From NCBI RefSeq assembly GCF_000015265.1, contig NC_008699.1, forward strand, positions 2,666,001-2,730,000: a stretch of DNA of 64,000 bases, read 5' to 3'. A program made the translations under genes and the position numbers. A model generated the notes under the pieces. It was not told where the DNA came from. It saw only the letters and a program-made list of their open reading frames with translations, and searched no databases. Below are positions 1 through 7,688 of this stretch, in pieces. The DNA comes from Nocardioides sp. JS614. GTDB taxonomy: Bacteria; Actinomycetota; Actinomycetes; Propionibacteriales; Nocardioidaceae. Every line of letters starts with the position of its first letter. Within the stretch, counting starts at the first letter, position 1.

Positions 1-747
1 CCGGGCATCGAGTCCGACGACGACGGCCTGGTCCGGCTGCAGAAGCTGCTCGCCCAGTCCGGCGTCGCGTCGCGGCGCAAGTGCGAGGAGCTGATGCTCG
101 AGGGGCACGTCGTCGTCGACGGCGAGGTCGTCACCCGGCTCGGCACCAAGGTCGACCCGCGGACCGCGGTGATCCGGGTCGACGGCAAGCGGCTGCCACC
201 GGTGTCGGAGAAGGTCTACCTGGTGCTGAACAAGCCCCGCGGTGTGGTGTCCACGATGTCGGACCCGGAGGGACGGCGCACGCTGTCCGACCTCGTCGCC
301 GATCGCCCGGAGCGGCTCTTCCACGTCGGTCGTCTCGACACCGACACGTCGGGGCTGCTGCTCCTGACCAACGACGGCGACTTCGCGCACCGGATGGCGC
401 ATCCCTCCTACGAGGTCGACAAGACCTACGTCGCAGAGGTCGAGGGCGAGGTCTACCGACGCACAATCAAGCAGCTGCTCGAAGGGGTGACCCTCGACGA
501 CGGGCCGGTCACGGTCTCGAAGGCGCGGATCGTCGAGGCGACGGCGGCGAAGTCGATCGTCGAGCTGGTCATCCACGAGGGCCGCAACCGGATCGTGCGC
601 CGGCTGCTCGACCAGGTCGGGCACCCCGTGCGTCGCCTCACCCGCACCGCGATCGGGCCGGTCTCCCTCGGCCGGCTGCCCAGCGGGGAGCTGCGGGACC
701 TGACCCGCCAGGAGCTCGGCGAGCTGCTGGACACCGCCCAGCTGTAG
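1..747 (+). CDS. rluB: 23S rRNA pseudouridine synthase, RluB/RsuA family (5' end cut by window)
   Basis: Isomerises a uridine in 23S rRNA to pseudouridine during ribosome maturation. The reading frame is open from base 1, so the start lies upstream. The visible part begins with an S4 RNA-binding domain (RLQKLLAQSGVASRR, about residues 12-60). The synthase domain follows, with the catalytic-Asp motif GRLDTDTSGLLLLTNDG at about residues 110-126. The C-terminus keeps the family motif EGRNRIVRRL. The frame ends at TAG 745-747. RluB rather than RsuA or RluE is inferred from the actinobacterial habit of carrying one such gene at this locus; exact target specificity cannot be read from sequence. Confidence 0.93.
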   Translation, partial: PGIESDDDGLVRLQKLLAQSGVASRRKCEELMLEGHVVVDGEVVTRLGTKVDPRTAVIRVDGKRLPPVSEKVYLVLNKPRGVVSTMSDPEGRRTLSDLVADRPERLFHVGRLDTDTSGLLLLTNDGDFAHRMAHPSYEVDKTYVAEVEGEVYRRTIKQLLEGVTLDDGPVTVSKARIVEATAAKSIVELVIHEGRNRIVRRLLDQVGHPVRRLTRTAIGPVSLGRLPSGELRDLTRQELGELLDTAQL

Positions 748-797
748 GCGCCCCCGAAGGCTTCGCCGGTTCGGCTCCGGGCCGGTGCCGCGGTCGC

Positions 798-803
798 TAG
801 CGT
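798..803 (+). promoter_or_regulatory. -10 box TAGCGT of a leaderless gene
   Basis: TAGCGT lies 6 nt before the ATG at 810, which places the transcription start at or next to the start codon. No Shine-Dalgarno sequence is present. Confidence 0.5.
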
Positions 804-809
804 CGTCGT

Positions 810-1331
810 ATGAGCGTGGCCACCGACCTCTCCTATCAGCCGAGACCGGCGAACCCCGTGCAGCGCGCGGTCCAGGCGTTCGGTGCATCCCGTCCCGGGG
901 CGTGGCTGTTCTCCCGGATCCTGCCGCCGCTCGACACGGTGGTGCAGCGGCTCACCCGGCACCGGCACACCCTGCCGAGCCTGCTGGCCGGGCTCCCGGT
1001 GGTCGACCTGACGACGACCGGGAGGCGCAGCGGCCAGCCGCGGACGGCACACCTGATCGCGGTGCCGCACGGCGAGGCGCTGGCCGTCCTCGGCACCAAC
1101 TTCGGCCAGGCCTCGACCCCGACCTGGGTGCTCAACCTGGAAGCCGACCCGCACGCCCGCCTGAGCTACCGCGACCGGACGGTGGACGTGCTGGCGCGAC
1201 CGCTCGTCGGCGAGGAGGCCGAGGAGCTGCTCGGGCGCGCCGAACGACTCTATGCGGGCTACCGGAAGTACCAGGGCCGGATCACCGGACGGCGGCTGCG
1301 GATCTTCGCGCTCGAGACGGCCGCGCGCTGA
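810..1331 (+). CDS. Deazaflavin (F420)-dependent nitroreductase/quinone reductase family protein
   Basis: 173 aa protein of the Ddn/FDOR split-beta-barrel family. It carries the family signature TTGRRSGQPRTAHL (about residues 69-82), followed by the conserved beta strands and the region WVLNLEADPHARLSY. Such proteins bind coenzyme F420 and reduce quinones or nitro compounds; the true substrate here is unknown. The ATG at 810 is chosen because a -10 box sits 6 nt upstream, as in other genes of this window. It is a single gene between rluB and aroH with no obvious pathway link to either. Its presence implies that the organism makes F420. Confidence 0.85.
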   Translation: MSVATDLSYQPRPANPVQRAVQAFGASRPGAWLFSRILPPLDTVVQRLTRHRHTLPSLLAGLPVVDLTTTGRRSGQPRTAHLIAVPHGEALAVLGTNFGQASTPTWVLNLEADPHARLSYRDRTVDVLARPLVGEEAEELLGRAERLYAGYRKYQGRITGRRLRIFALETAAR

Positions 1332-1431
1332 TCGCGGCCCGAGCGGGTCGACGGGGGTGTCGGCGCGGGCGGGTAGCGTCGACACCGAGACCGGAGAGCC
1401 GGCCGGTCCGCAACCGGACGGTGGTGGCCAC

Positions 1432-1437
1432 TAGCCT
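1432..1437 (+). promoter_or_regulatory. -10 box TAGCCT upstream of aroH
   Basis: TAGCCT ends 6 nt before the GTG at 1444. The geometry fits a leaderless transcript for the aroH-tyrA pair. Confidence 0.5.
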
Positions 1438-1443
1438 GGGCGC

Positions 1444-1830
1444 GTGGCATTCAGGGCAGTGCGAGGAGCGACCCAGCTCGACGCGGACGTGCGCGACCAC
1501 ATGCTCGAGCGGGTCGCCGAGATGGTGGTCGACGTGATGACGGCGAACGGCCTGGAGGTCGACGACTTCATCTCGGTGATCTTCACCGCGACCTCCGACC
1601 TGGTCTCGGAGTTCCCCGCGTACGCCGCCCGGAGGCTCGGGTTCGGCGACGTGCCGCTGATCTGTGCGCGGGAGCTCGAGATCGCCGGCTCGATGCCCCG
1701 CGTGGTCCGGATGCTGGCGCACGTCGAGACCGACCTGCCGCGGTCCGACATCACGCACGTCTACCTGCACGGTGCTGCGGCGCTGCGTACGGACCTCACC
1801 CGGGTCAGGTCGGTACCCGACGATGAGTGA
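1444..1830 (+). CDS. aroH: Chorismate mutase, AroH type
   Basis: Converts chorismate to prephenate, the first committed step to phenylalanine and tyrosine. The 128 aa length and the sequence match the monofunctional trimeric AroH fold. Visible active-site residues by comparison with Bacillus AroH are Arg7 (in FRAVRGATQ), the Arg in MPRVVRML, Tyr in HVYLHGA and Arg in ALRTDL. Most actinobacteria use the helical AroQ type, so an AroH enzyme here is worth noting but not unique. It overlaps tyrA by 8 bp (1823-1830), so the two are probably translationally coupled and the product passes to the next enzyme. Confidence 0.93.
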   Translation: MAFRAVRGATQLDADVRDHMLERVAEMVVDVMTANGLEVDDFISVIFTATSDLVSEFPAYAARRLGFGDVPLICARELEIAGSMPRVVRMLAHVETDLPRSDITHVYLHGAAALRTDLTRVRSVPDDE

Positions 1831-2908
1831 CGACCAGCCGGTCCTGACCGGCCCGGTCGAGATCGTCGGCACCGGGCTGCTCGGGACCTCCATCGGCCTC
1901 GCCTGCTCGCGGGCCGGGATCGAGGTGGTCCTCTCGGACGCGTCCAGCGAGCACCTCCGCACGGCCTCCGGGCTGGGCGCGGGCCGGCCGAGCACGGCCG
2001 CGGACCGACCGCAGCTGGTCGTGGTGGCCGTGCCGCCCGACGCCCTCGGCGCGGTGGTGGCGCAGGCGCTGCGGGACCGTCCGGACGCCGTCGTGACCGA
2101 CGTGGGCAGCGTGAAGTCCGGCCTTCCGGCGCAGGTCGAGCGGGCGGTCGGGTCGGAGGCAGTGCGGCGGTACGTCGGCGGGCACCCGATGGCGGGCTCG
2201 GAGCGCTCCGGGCCGCTTGCCGCCACGCCCGCGCTCTTCGACGGCCGCCCGTGGGCGATCACGCCGCACGAGGGGAACGAGCCGCCCGCCGTACGCCTGG
2301 TGGAGGCGCTGGCGACCCGCTGCGGCGCCGTCCCGGTCCGCTTGAGCCCGGAGGAGCACGACAAGGCGGTCGCGCGCACCTCGCACGTCCCGCACCTGCT
2401 CGCGGCCCTGGTGGCGGGCCGCCTGGCCGACGCGCCCGAGCAGCACCTGGCGCTGTCCGGGCAGGGAGTGCGAGACGTCACCCGGGTGGCTGCCGGGAGC
2501 CCGGCGCTCTACGGCCAGATCGTGTCGGCGAACGCGCAGGCGGTGCTCGGGCTGCTCGCCGAGGTCCGTGCGCAGCTCGACGCCGTCATCGACGCCGTGG
2601 CCGCCGACGACCGGACCGCGCTGGAGACCGTGCTGGCCCGCGGCGTCGCCGGCACCCGCGCCATCCCCGGCAAGCACGGCGAGCCGGTCCGCCCGATGCG
2701 CTCGGTGTTCGTGTCCGTCCCCGACCACCCCGGCGAGCTGGCCCGGCTGTTCGCCGACGCCGGCGCGAGCGGGGTCAACATCGAGGACGTGCACATCGAC
2801 CACGACCCGGGCCGGCCGGTCGGCCTGGTCGAGCTGGTCGTCGACGAGACCCGGGCCGAGCACCTCCTGACGTCTCTCGAGTCCCGTGGATGGGTGACTC
2901 ACCGGTAG
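1823..2908 (+). CDS. tyrA: Prephenate dehydrogenase with C-terminal ACT domain
   Basis: Oxidatively decarboxylates prephenate to 4-hydroxyphenylpyruvate in tyrosine synthesis. 361 aa from the ATG at 1823, which overlaps the aroH stop. The N-terminus is a Rossmann fold with VEIVGTGLLGTSIG. The signature GGHPMAGSERSG sits near residue 115, and a helical dimerisation domain follows. The last 70 or so residues (from MRSVFVSVPDHPGELARLF) form an ACT domain, which suggests feedback by tyrosine. The upstream aroH supplies its substrate. Its stop codon TAG is also the first half of the -10 box for cmk. Confidence 0.94.
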   Translation: MSDDQPVLTGPVEIVGTGLLGTSIGLACSRAGIEVVLSDASSEHLRTASGLGAGRPSTAADRPQLVVVAVPPDALGAVVAQALRDRPDAVVTDVGSVKSGLPAQVERAVGSEAVRRYVGGHPMAGSERSGPLAATPALFDGRPWAITPHEGNEPPAVRLVEALATRCGAVPVRLSPEEHDKAVARTSHVPHLLAALVAGRLADAPEQHLALSGQGVRDVTRVAAGSPALYGQIVSANAQAVLGLLAEVRAQLDAVIDAVAADDRTALETVLARGVAGTRAIPGKHGEPVRPMRSVFVSVPDHPGELARLFADAGASGVNIEDVHIDHDPGRPVGLVELVVDETRAEHLLTSLESRGWVTHR

Positions 2909-2911
2909 GCT
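2906..2911 (+). promoter_or_regulatory. -10 box TAGGCT for cmk, overlapping the tyrA stop codon
   Basis: The TAG of this hexamer is the tyrA stop. The GTG of cmk follows 8 nt later, consistent with a leaderless or near-leaderless start. Confidence 0.45.
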
Positions 2912-2919
2912 GCAGCCCC

Positions 2920-3621
2920 GTGAACCACACCCCGCGCCCGCCCGCTCCCGGTCTCGTGATCGCCATCGACGGCACGTCCGGGTCGGGCAAGTCCAGCACC
3001 TCGCGCGGTGTCGCCAGACGGCTCGGGCTGAGCTATCTCGACACCGGCGCGATGTTCCGCGCGATGACCTGGTGGCTGCTGCGCGAGGGCGTGGACGTCC
3101 ACGACCCCGCCGCGGTCGCCGCTCGGTGCGGTGCACCCACCATCGTGTCCGGCACCGACCCCGAGGACCCGACGATCACCGTCGACGGGACCGACGTGGC
3201 CGTGGCGATCCGCGGCGACGCCGTCAATGCCGCCGTCTCCGCGGTCAGTGCCGTCCCCGAGGTGCGCCGTCAGCTGCTCGACCTGCAGCGCGCGGTGATC
3301 GCCCTGCACACCCGCACCGGCGGCATCGTGGTCGAGGGTCGCGACATCGGCTCGGTGGTCGTCCCCAGCGCGCCGGTCAAGGTCTACCTCAGCGCGGACC
3401 CCGAGGCGCGGGCCGTCCGCCGTGCCGCCGAGCAGGGCGGGGCGGACCTGGCGGCCACCCAGGAGTCCCTGCTCGCGCGCGACCGGATCGACTCGGGCCG
3501 GGCCACGGCGCCCCTCGTGATGGCCGACGGTGCGGTGCACATCGACACCACGCCGTACTCCCTCGACGAGGTCATCGACCTGGTCGTCGAGCTCGCCGAG
3601 CAGGCCGCGGCGCGGGCGTGA
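2920..3621 (+). CDS. cmk: Cytidylate kinase
   Basis: Phosphorylates CMP and dCMP to the diphosphates in pyrimidine salvage. 233 aa, the usual length. The Walker A loop GTSGSGKSS is at about residues 19-27. The NMP-binding region has DTGAMFRAMTWWL, the conserved GRDIGSVVVP is at about 145-154, and the lid contains a DRIDSGRATAPL stretch. The GTG at 2920 is the first start that leaves the P-loop at the usual distance from the N-terminus. It heads a run cmk-plsC-der that is conserved in many actinobacteria. Confidence 0.95.
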   Translation: MNHTPRPPAPGLVIAIDGTSGSGKSSTSRGVARRLGLSYLDTGAMFRAMTWWLLREGVDVHDPAAVAARCGAPTIVSGTDPEDPTITVDGTDVAVAIRGDAVNAAVSAVSAVPEVRRQLLDLQRAVIALHTRTGGIVVEGRDIGSVVVPSAPVKVYLSADPEARAVRRAAEQGGADLAATQESLLARDRIDSGRATAPLVMADGAVHIDTTPYSLDEVIDLVVELAEQAAARA

Positions 3622-3642
3622 GGACGACCCGATGAGGCCTCG

Positions 3643-4407
3643 ATGAAGGACGTCTCCGCCCACCGTGAGCTGCCGCGCAGCGACACCGCCCGGGGCGCGC
3701 CCCGCTACGCCCTGTACTCGCCGCTGCGCCCGCTGGCGCGCTGGTTGATCCGGCGGTGGTACGACGTGCGCGTGCACGAGCCCCGGCACGTGCCGCGCCA
3801 CGGGGGAGTGATCTACGCCTCCAACCACGTCGGGATCGTCGACGGGCCGCTGCTGGCCATCTTCGCGCCCCGCCCGGCGCACGCGCTGACCAAGATCGAG
3901 ATGTTCCGTGGCCTGCTCGGGCGCTTCCTCGTGCAGTCCGGCCAGATCCCGCTGGACCGGTTCCACACCGATCCCGCCGCGGTGAAGACGTGCCTGAAGG
4001 TGCTGCGCGACGGGGGCGCGGTCGGCATCTACCCCGAGGGCAGCCGCGGCGCGGGCGACCTCGAGCGGTTCCACCGGGGTGCGGCCTACCTCGCGCTGGT
4101 GTCCGGCGCACCGGTCGTACCGGTCACGATGCTCGGGAGCCGCGAGCCCGGCGCCCACCACAACTCGCTGCCAGCCCGGCGGGCCCGGATCGACCTGGTT
4201 TTCGGGGAGGCCTACCGCATCGACCCGGTGCCGTGGCCGCGGACCCGGGAACAAGTCGAGAAGTTCTCGTTGTTGCTGCGGGAGCACATGCTGGTCCAGC
4301 TGGACCGCGCGCGCACGTCGACCGGCCGGGAGCTGCCGGGTCCGCTGCCCGTGACCGACGTAGACCCAGACCCCGCCACCGGGGTCACCGACCAAGGAGC
4401 ACCATGA
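3643..4407 (+). CDS. 1-acyl-sn-glycerol-3-phosphate acyltransferase-like protein (PlsC family)
   Basis: 254 aa membrane-associated acyltransferase that transfers a fatty acyl group in phospholipid synthesis. The HX4D catalytic motif is seen as NHVGIVD near residue 64. The substrate-binding motif YPEGSRGAGD is about 60 residues further on, with VVPVTMLGS after it. The C-terminal tail is hydrophilic. The stop codon overlaps the der start by four bases (ATGA, 4404-4407), so the two are co-translated. In this genomic slot the family usually has unproven acyl and acceptor preferences, so no gene symbol is given. Confidence 0.88.
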   Translation: MKDVSAHRELPRSDTARGAPRYALYSPLRPLARWLIRRWYDVRVHEPRHVPRHGGVIYASNHVGIVDGPLLAIFAPRPAHALTKIEMFRGLLGRFLVQSGQIPLDRFHTDPAAVKTCLKVLRDGGAVGIYPEGSRGAGDLERFHRGAAYLALVSGAPVVPVTMLGSREPGAHHNSLPARRARIDLVFGEAYRIDPVPWPRTREQVEKFSLLLREHMLVQLDRARTSTGRELPGPLPVTDVDPDPATGVTDQGAP

Positions 4408-5789
4408 CCGAGCTCGAGGGTGCCCCCGAGGGCGCCCCGGAGACCGCTGCGGAGACCGTCCCCGAGGCCGCCGGACCCGTCCCCGTCCTCGCGGTCGTCG
4501 GCCGACCCAACGTCGGGAAGTCGACGCTGGTGAACCGGATCATCGGCCGCCGCGAGGCAGTCGTCGAGGACGTCCCCGGTGTGACCCGCGACCGCGTCTC
4601 CTACGACGCGAGCTGGAACGGCCGCGCGTTCACCGTCGTCGACACCGGCGGCTGGGATCCGGACGCCCGCGGCCTGGCCGAGCGGATCGCCGGGCAGGCG
4701 GAGGTCGCGGTCAGCCTGGCCGACGCCGTGCTGTTCGTGGTCGATGCGACCGTTGGGATCACCGACGCCGACGAGGCCGTCGTGCGGATCCTGCGGAAGT
4801 CCGCGAAGCCGGTCGTGCTGGCCGCGAACAAGGTCGACGACCAGCGCACCGAGGCGGAGGCCTACGGGCTGTGGAACCTCGGGCTCGGCGAGCCGTACGC
4901 CGTGTCCGCGCTGCACGGTCGTGGCTCGGGCGACCTGCTCGACGCCGTGCTGGCGGCGCTTCCCGAGCCGCCTCCCGAGCGTGAGCCGGAGCCCGGCGGG
5001 CCGCGGCGGATCGCGATCGTCGGCAAGCCCAACGTCGGCAAGTCCTCCCTGCTCAACAAGCTCGCCGGCGAGGAGCGGGCCGTGGTCGACAACGTCGCCG
5101 GCACCACCGTCGACCCGGTCGACGAGCTGATCGAGCTCGGCGGCAAGACCTGGCGGTTCATCGACACCGCGGGCATCCGCAAGCGGGTCAAGGAGGCCTC
5201 CGGGCACGAGTACTACGCCTCGCTGCGCACCGCGACGGCGATCGACCGGGCCGAGGTCGCGGTCCTGGTCGTCGACGGCGGGGAGTCGATCTCCGAGCAG
5301 GACGTCCGGATCATCCAGACCGTCCGCGAGGCCGGCCGCGCGCTCGTCATCGCCTTCAACAAGTGGGACCTCGTCGACGAGGAGCGCCGCTACTACCTCG
5401 ACCGTGAGATCGAGCGCGACCTCGTCCAGGTGCAGTGGGCCCCGCGGATCAACATCACCGCCCGGACCGGGTGGCACGTCGACCGGCTCGTCCCGGCGCT
5501 GGAGAAGGCCCTGGAGGGCTGGGAGACCCGCGTCTCGACCGGCGCGCTCAACGGCTTCCTCGGCCGCCTGGTCGCCGAGCACCCCCACCCGGTGCGCAGC
5601 GGCAAGCAGCCGAAGATCCTGTTCGGGACCCAGGCCTCGACCGCGCCGCCGACCTTCATCCTGTTCACGAGCGGCAAGCTGGACGCCGCCTACGAGCGGT
5701 TCATCGAGCGTCGCCTGCGCGAGGAGTTCGGGTTCGTGGGCACGCCGATCGTGCTGCAGCAGCGGCCGCGGGAGAAGCGCAAGCGGTAG
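4404..5789 (+). CDS. der: Ribosome biogenesis GTPase Der (EngA)
   Basis: Essential GTPase acting late in 50S subunit assembly. 461 aa with two tandem G domains. The first has GRPNVGKST, DTGG and NKVD (about residues 33-190). The second has GKPNVGKSS, DTAG and NKWD (about 205-370). A KH-like domain ends the protein and carries basic residues at the very end (REKRKR). The first 28 residues are acidic, Glu/Ala/Pro-rich and not part of the fold. Start ATG 4404 overlaps the plsC stop. A long inverted repeat downstream probably ends transcription. Confidence 0.96.
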   Translation: MTELEGAPEGAPETAAETVPEAAGPVPVLAVVGRPNVGKSTLVNRIIGRREAVVEDVPGVTRDRVSYDASWNGRAFTVVDTGGWDPDARGLAERIAGQAEVAVSLADAVLFVVDATVGITDADEAVVRILRKSAKPVVLAANKVDDQRTEAEAYGLWNLGLGEPYAVSALHGRGSGDLLDAVLAALPEPPPEREPEPGGPRRIAIVGKPNVGKSSLLNKLAGEERAVVDNVAGTTVDPVDELIELGGKTWRFIDTAGIRKRVKEASGHEYYASLRTATAIDRAEVAVLVVDGGESISEQDVRIIQTVREAGRALVIAFNKWDLVDEERRYYLDREIERDLVQVQWAPRINITARTGWHVDRLVPALEKALEGWETRVSTGALNGFLGRLVAEHPHPVRSGKQPKILFGTQASTAPPTFILFTSGKLDAAYERFIERRLREEFGFVGTPIVLQQRPREKRKR

Positions 5790-5850
5790 CCCGCGGGTCA
5801 GCGTCGGGCCATGCGCAGGCTCGTGGTCCTCGCCCAGGCCGGGGGCGTCG

Positions 5851-5902
5851 CGGGTCGTGTGCCCCACGACGCGCCATAGCGCGTGCTGAGGCACACGACC
5901 CG
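5851..5902. terminator. Perfect 13-bp inverted repeat downstream of der
   Basis: CGGGTCGTGTGCC (5851-5863) is matched exactly by GGCACACGACCCG (5890-5902). The 26-nt middle can fold again around GCGCCATAGCGC. There is no T-tract. It lies 60 bp after der and 75 bp before tRNA-Pro, so it probably terminates der or separates it from the tRNA. Confidence 0.6.
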
Positions 5903-5977
5903 ATTCCGCCAGTCCGGCCGGGCTGCGGTAGTGTTCACGCCGCTCGGTGGTCGCTGCATCGCGACCATGCGGGTGTT

Positions 5978-6051
<74 letters not shown>

Positions 6052-6079
6052 CCGTGTGATGTCTCAAGACATCGGAATC

Positions 6080-6119
6080 GCCCGGACCTACGGAAGGTAG
6101 GTCCGGGCTTGTTCTATTT
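6080..6119 (+). terminator. Intrinsic terminator after tRNA-Pro
   Basis: A perfect 12-bp stem (GCCCGGACCTAC, 6080-6091, with GTAGGTCCGGGC, 6097-6108) has a 5-nt loop and is followed by TTGTTCTATTT. This is the most classical rho-independent terminator in the window. Confidence 0.85.
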
Positions 6120-6200
6120 CGGGGTGGGGTCCGGTGGTGCGCCGGTGGGCTGGTAGTCCTTGCGGGGGTCGATGATCAGGTCGCGGAGGAGCTCGCCGGT
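6114..6200 (-). pseudogene. 3' remnant of an IS transposase/integrase-like gene
   Basis: On the minus strand the last 30 or so codons read GELLRDLIIDPRKDYQPTG and end in TAG at 6116-6114. From memory, this resembles the C-terminal tail of actinobacterial IS481-type integrases, which often end with a LRxLxLDPxRDYQ motif. No upstream catalytic domain is present: the resemblance stops near 6200, where a receiver-domain remnant begins on the other strand. I treat it as the scar of a lost insertion sequence. The call rests on one short motif. Confidence 0.4.
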
Positions 6201-6344
6201 GGCCACGGCCGTCGCGGCCGAGCGCGCGACCTGCCTGGCGGCCGGCATGGACGACTTCCTGACCAAACCGTTGGGCACAAGGAGCTCCACGAGGCCCTGG
6301 CGCGCTGGGCACAGGTCGACGCGCCCGATCCGGTTCGGGACTGA
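6199..6344 (+). pseudogene. Frameshifted C-terminal remnant of a response-regulator receiver domain
   Basis: One frame reads ERATCLAAGMDDFLTKPLG, which is typical of the end of a receiver domain, including the conserved Lys-Pro of the phosphoacceptor pocket. A switch of frame near 6279 then gives KELHEALARWAQVDAPDP and a TGA at 6342. That is the expected last helix of the same domain. The upstream part, with the phosphorylated Asp, is absent. The whole looks like the tail of a hybrid histidine kinase or response regulator that was truncated and frameshifted next to an IS scar. Confidence 0.55.
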
Positions 6345-6373
6345 CCGGTCGGTGGGGCATCGGAGCGGGCAGC

Positions 6374-7105
6374 TCAGCCGCCGAGCAGCCCGCCGAGCCC
6401 CCCGCCGCTGCTCTTGCCCGTGGCCGCCTGGTGGCCGCCGGTGATCACGGACTCGCTCGGCTGGACGACGACGTACCCCTGACCGCCGAACGCCATCTGG
6501 AACGTCTCGCCCGTGCCCCCGCGCACCAGGGACTTCACGCCCCCGGTGTCGACCCGGATGTCCATGGACACCCCGGAGGTCCACAGCACGACCGCCTGTG
6601 CGTCGGCGAACGTCGGCGCGCTCGCGACGTCGAGTGCCACGGGCTCGCCGCTGGTGGTGACGGCGACGTAGCCGGTGCCGCGCAGCGACACGTTGTAGAG
6701 CCCGCCGGTCATCACCGCGCCGCGGGCCTGGACCCGGTGGATCTCCCACTCGATGGAGGAGGAGAAGGCCAGCACGCTGGATCCGTTCACCGACACCAGG
6801 TCGTTCTCCAGGTAGAGCACCTGGACGTCGGCGGCGAAGTCGGCCACGAACAGCTCACCGCTGCCGGTGCACTGCATCATGTCGACGCCCTCGCCGGTCA
6901 CCGCCTGCTTCAGCATCTTGCCCAGGCCACCCGAGCCCTTGTTCTCGAACCGGACATCGCCTTGGTAGGCGACCATCGAGCCCGTCTTGGCCCAGACCGG
7001 ACCGTAGCCCATGTCGATCTTCAGCAGCTTCTTGTTCTGCAGGGAGAACGGGTCGGTCGACGACTTCTCCCTGAACTCCTCCAACAGCGTTCCGTGCAGT
7101 GGCAT
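6374..7105 (-). CDS. AIM24 family protein
   Basis: 243 aa beta-rich protein of the AIM24 (TRAP-like) family, whose bacterial members have no firmly assigned function. Visible features are repeated beta segments (FSLQNKKLLKIDMG, GELFVADFAADVQVLYL, GTGYVAVTTSG, SLVRGGTGETFQMAF) and a short Gly-rich C-terminal tail (GGGLGGLLGG). Start ATG 7105 has a strong Shine-Dalgarno GGAGGAG a few bases upstream. It is divergent from a proline-rich protein gene and shares a 123-bp promoter region with it. Confidence 0.82.
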   Translation of the reverse strand: MPLHGTLLEEFREKSSTDPFSLQNKKLLKIDMGYGPVWAKTGSMVAYQGDVRFENKGSGGLGKMLKQAVTGEGVDMMQCTGSGELFVADFAADVQVLYLENDLVSVNGSSVLAFSSSIEWEIHRVQARGAVMTGGLYNVSLRGTGYVAVTTSGEPVALDVASAPTFADAQAVVLWTSGVSMDIRVDTGGVKSLVRGGTGETFQMAFGGQGYVVVQPSESVITGGHQAATGKSSGGGLGGLLGG

Positions 7106-7228
7106 CTCGGCTCCTCCCGGTGCCGTCGGCTCCCGCCGGCGTCCTCCTGTTCCGGACTCTACGAGCGTCGGACGGCGTACGCTGCCGAACGGGAGCACGG
7201 CGACGAAGAGCACAGGGAGGGCAGTGGA

Positions 7229-7645
7229 ATGGGGTTCTTGGACAAGGCGAAGGCGGCGGCCAACGAGCTCGCCGCGAAGGCGGACACGGCGCTGTCGAAC
7301 TCCGGTCTCGGCGGCCCCGGAGCGGCGGTCTCGCCGGAGCGGCTCCTGCGCGACCTCGGCGTGGTCGCCTACCTCGAGGCTGCGGGCCGGCCCGTGCCGG
7401 AGGGCGAGCGGGAGCGGCTCCTGGGCGCGCTGAACGAGCACGAGAGGGCGGGGACGTTGCCGCCCCTGGTGCTACAGACCACGCCGCCGCCGGCCGCGGC
7501 CCCGCCGCCGGCCGGGACGGTGCCCCCGCCGCCGGGCGGGATGACCCCGCCCGCGTCCTCGGAGCCGGCCGGGACCCCAGCGGCCGCGACGCCGGCACCC
7601 CCGCCGCCGCCGCCGTCGTGGATGAACAAGACCGACGGCAGCTGA
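7229..7645 (+). CDS. Hypothetical protein with amphipathic N-terminus and proline-rich tail
   Basis: 138 aa, function not recognised. Residues 1-25 (MGFLDKAKAAANELAAKAD) can form an amphipathic helix. A short helical region (about 33-75, SPERLLRDLGVVAYLEAAG) follows. The last 60 residues are very rich in Pro and Ala and end in WMNKTDGS. There is no signal peptide or transmembrane segment. Start ATG 7229 follows an AGGGAGG ribosome binding site. The MGFLDK opening is common in small actinobacterial proteins near membranes or stress genes. It is divergent from the AIM24-like gene, which may be its functional partner. Confidence 0.75.
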   Translation: MGFLDKAKAAANELAAKADTALSNSGLGGPGAAVSPERLLRDLGVVAYLEAAGRPVPEGERERLLGALNEHERAGTLPPLVLQTTPPPAAAPPPAGTVPPPPGGMTPPASSEPAGTPAAATPAPPPPPPSWMNKTDGS

Positions 7646-7676
7646 CCTGTCCGAGGTCACCCCTGCGTCGCGGCCG

Positions 7677-7682
7677 TAGCAT
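7677..7682 (+). promoter_or_regulatory. -10 box TAGCAT of a leaderless gene
   Basis: The box ends 6 nt before the GTG at 7689 of the TauE-like gene. Confidence 0.5.
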
Positions 7683-7688
7683 CCGTCT

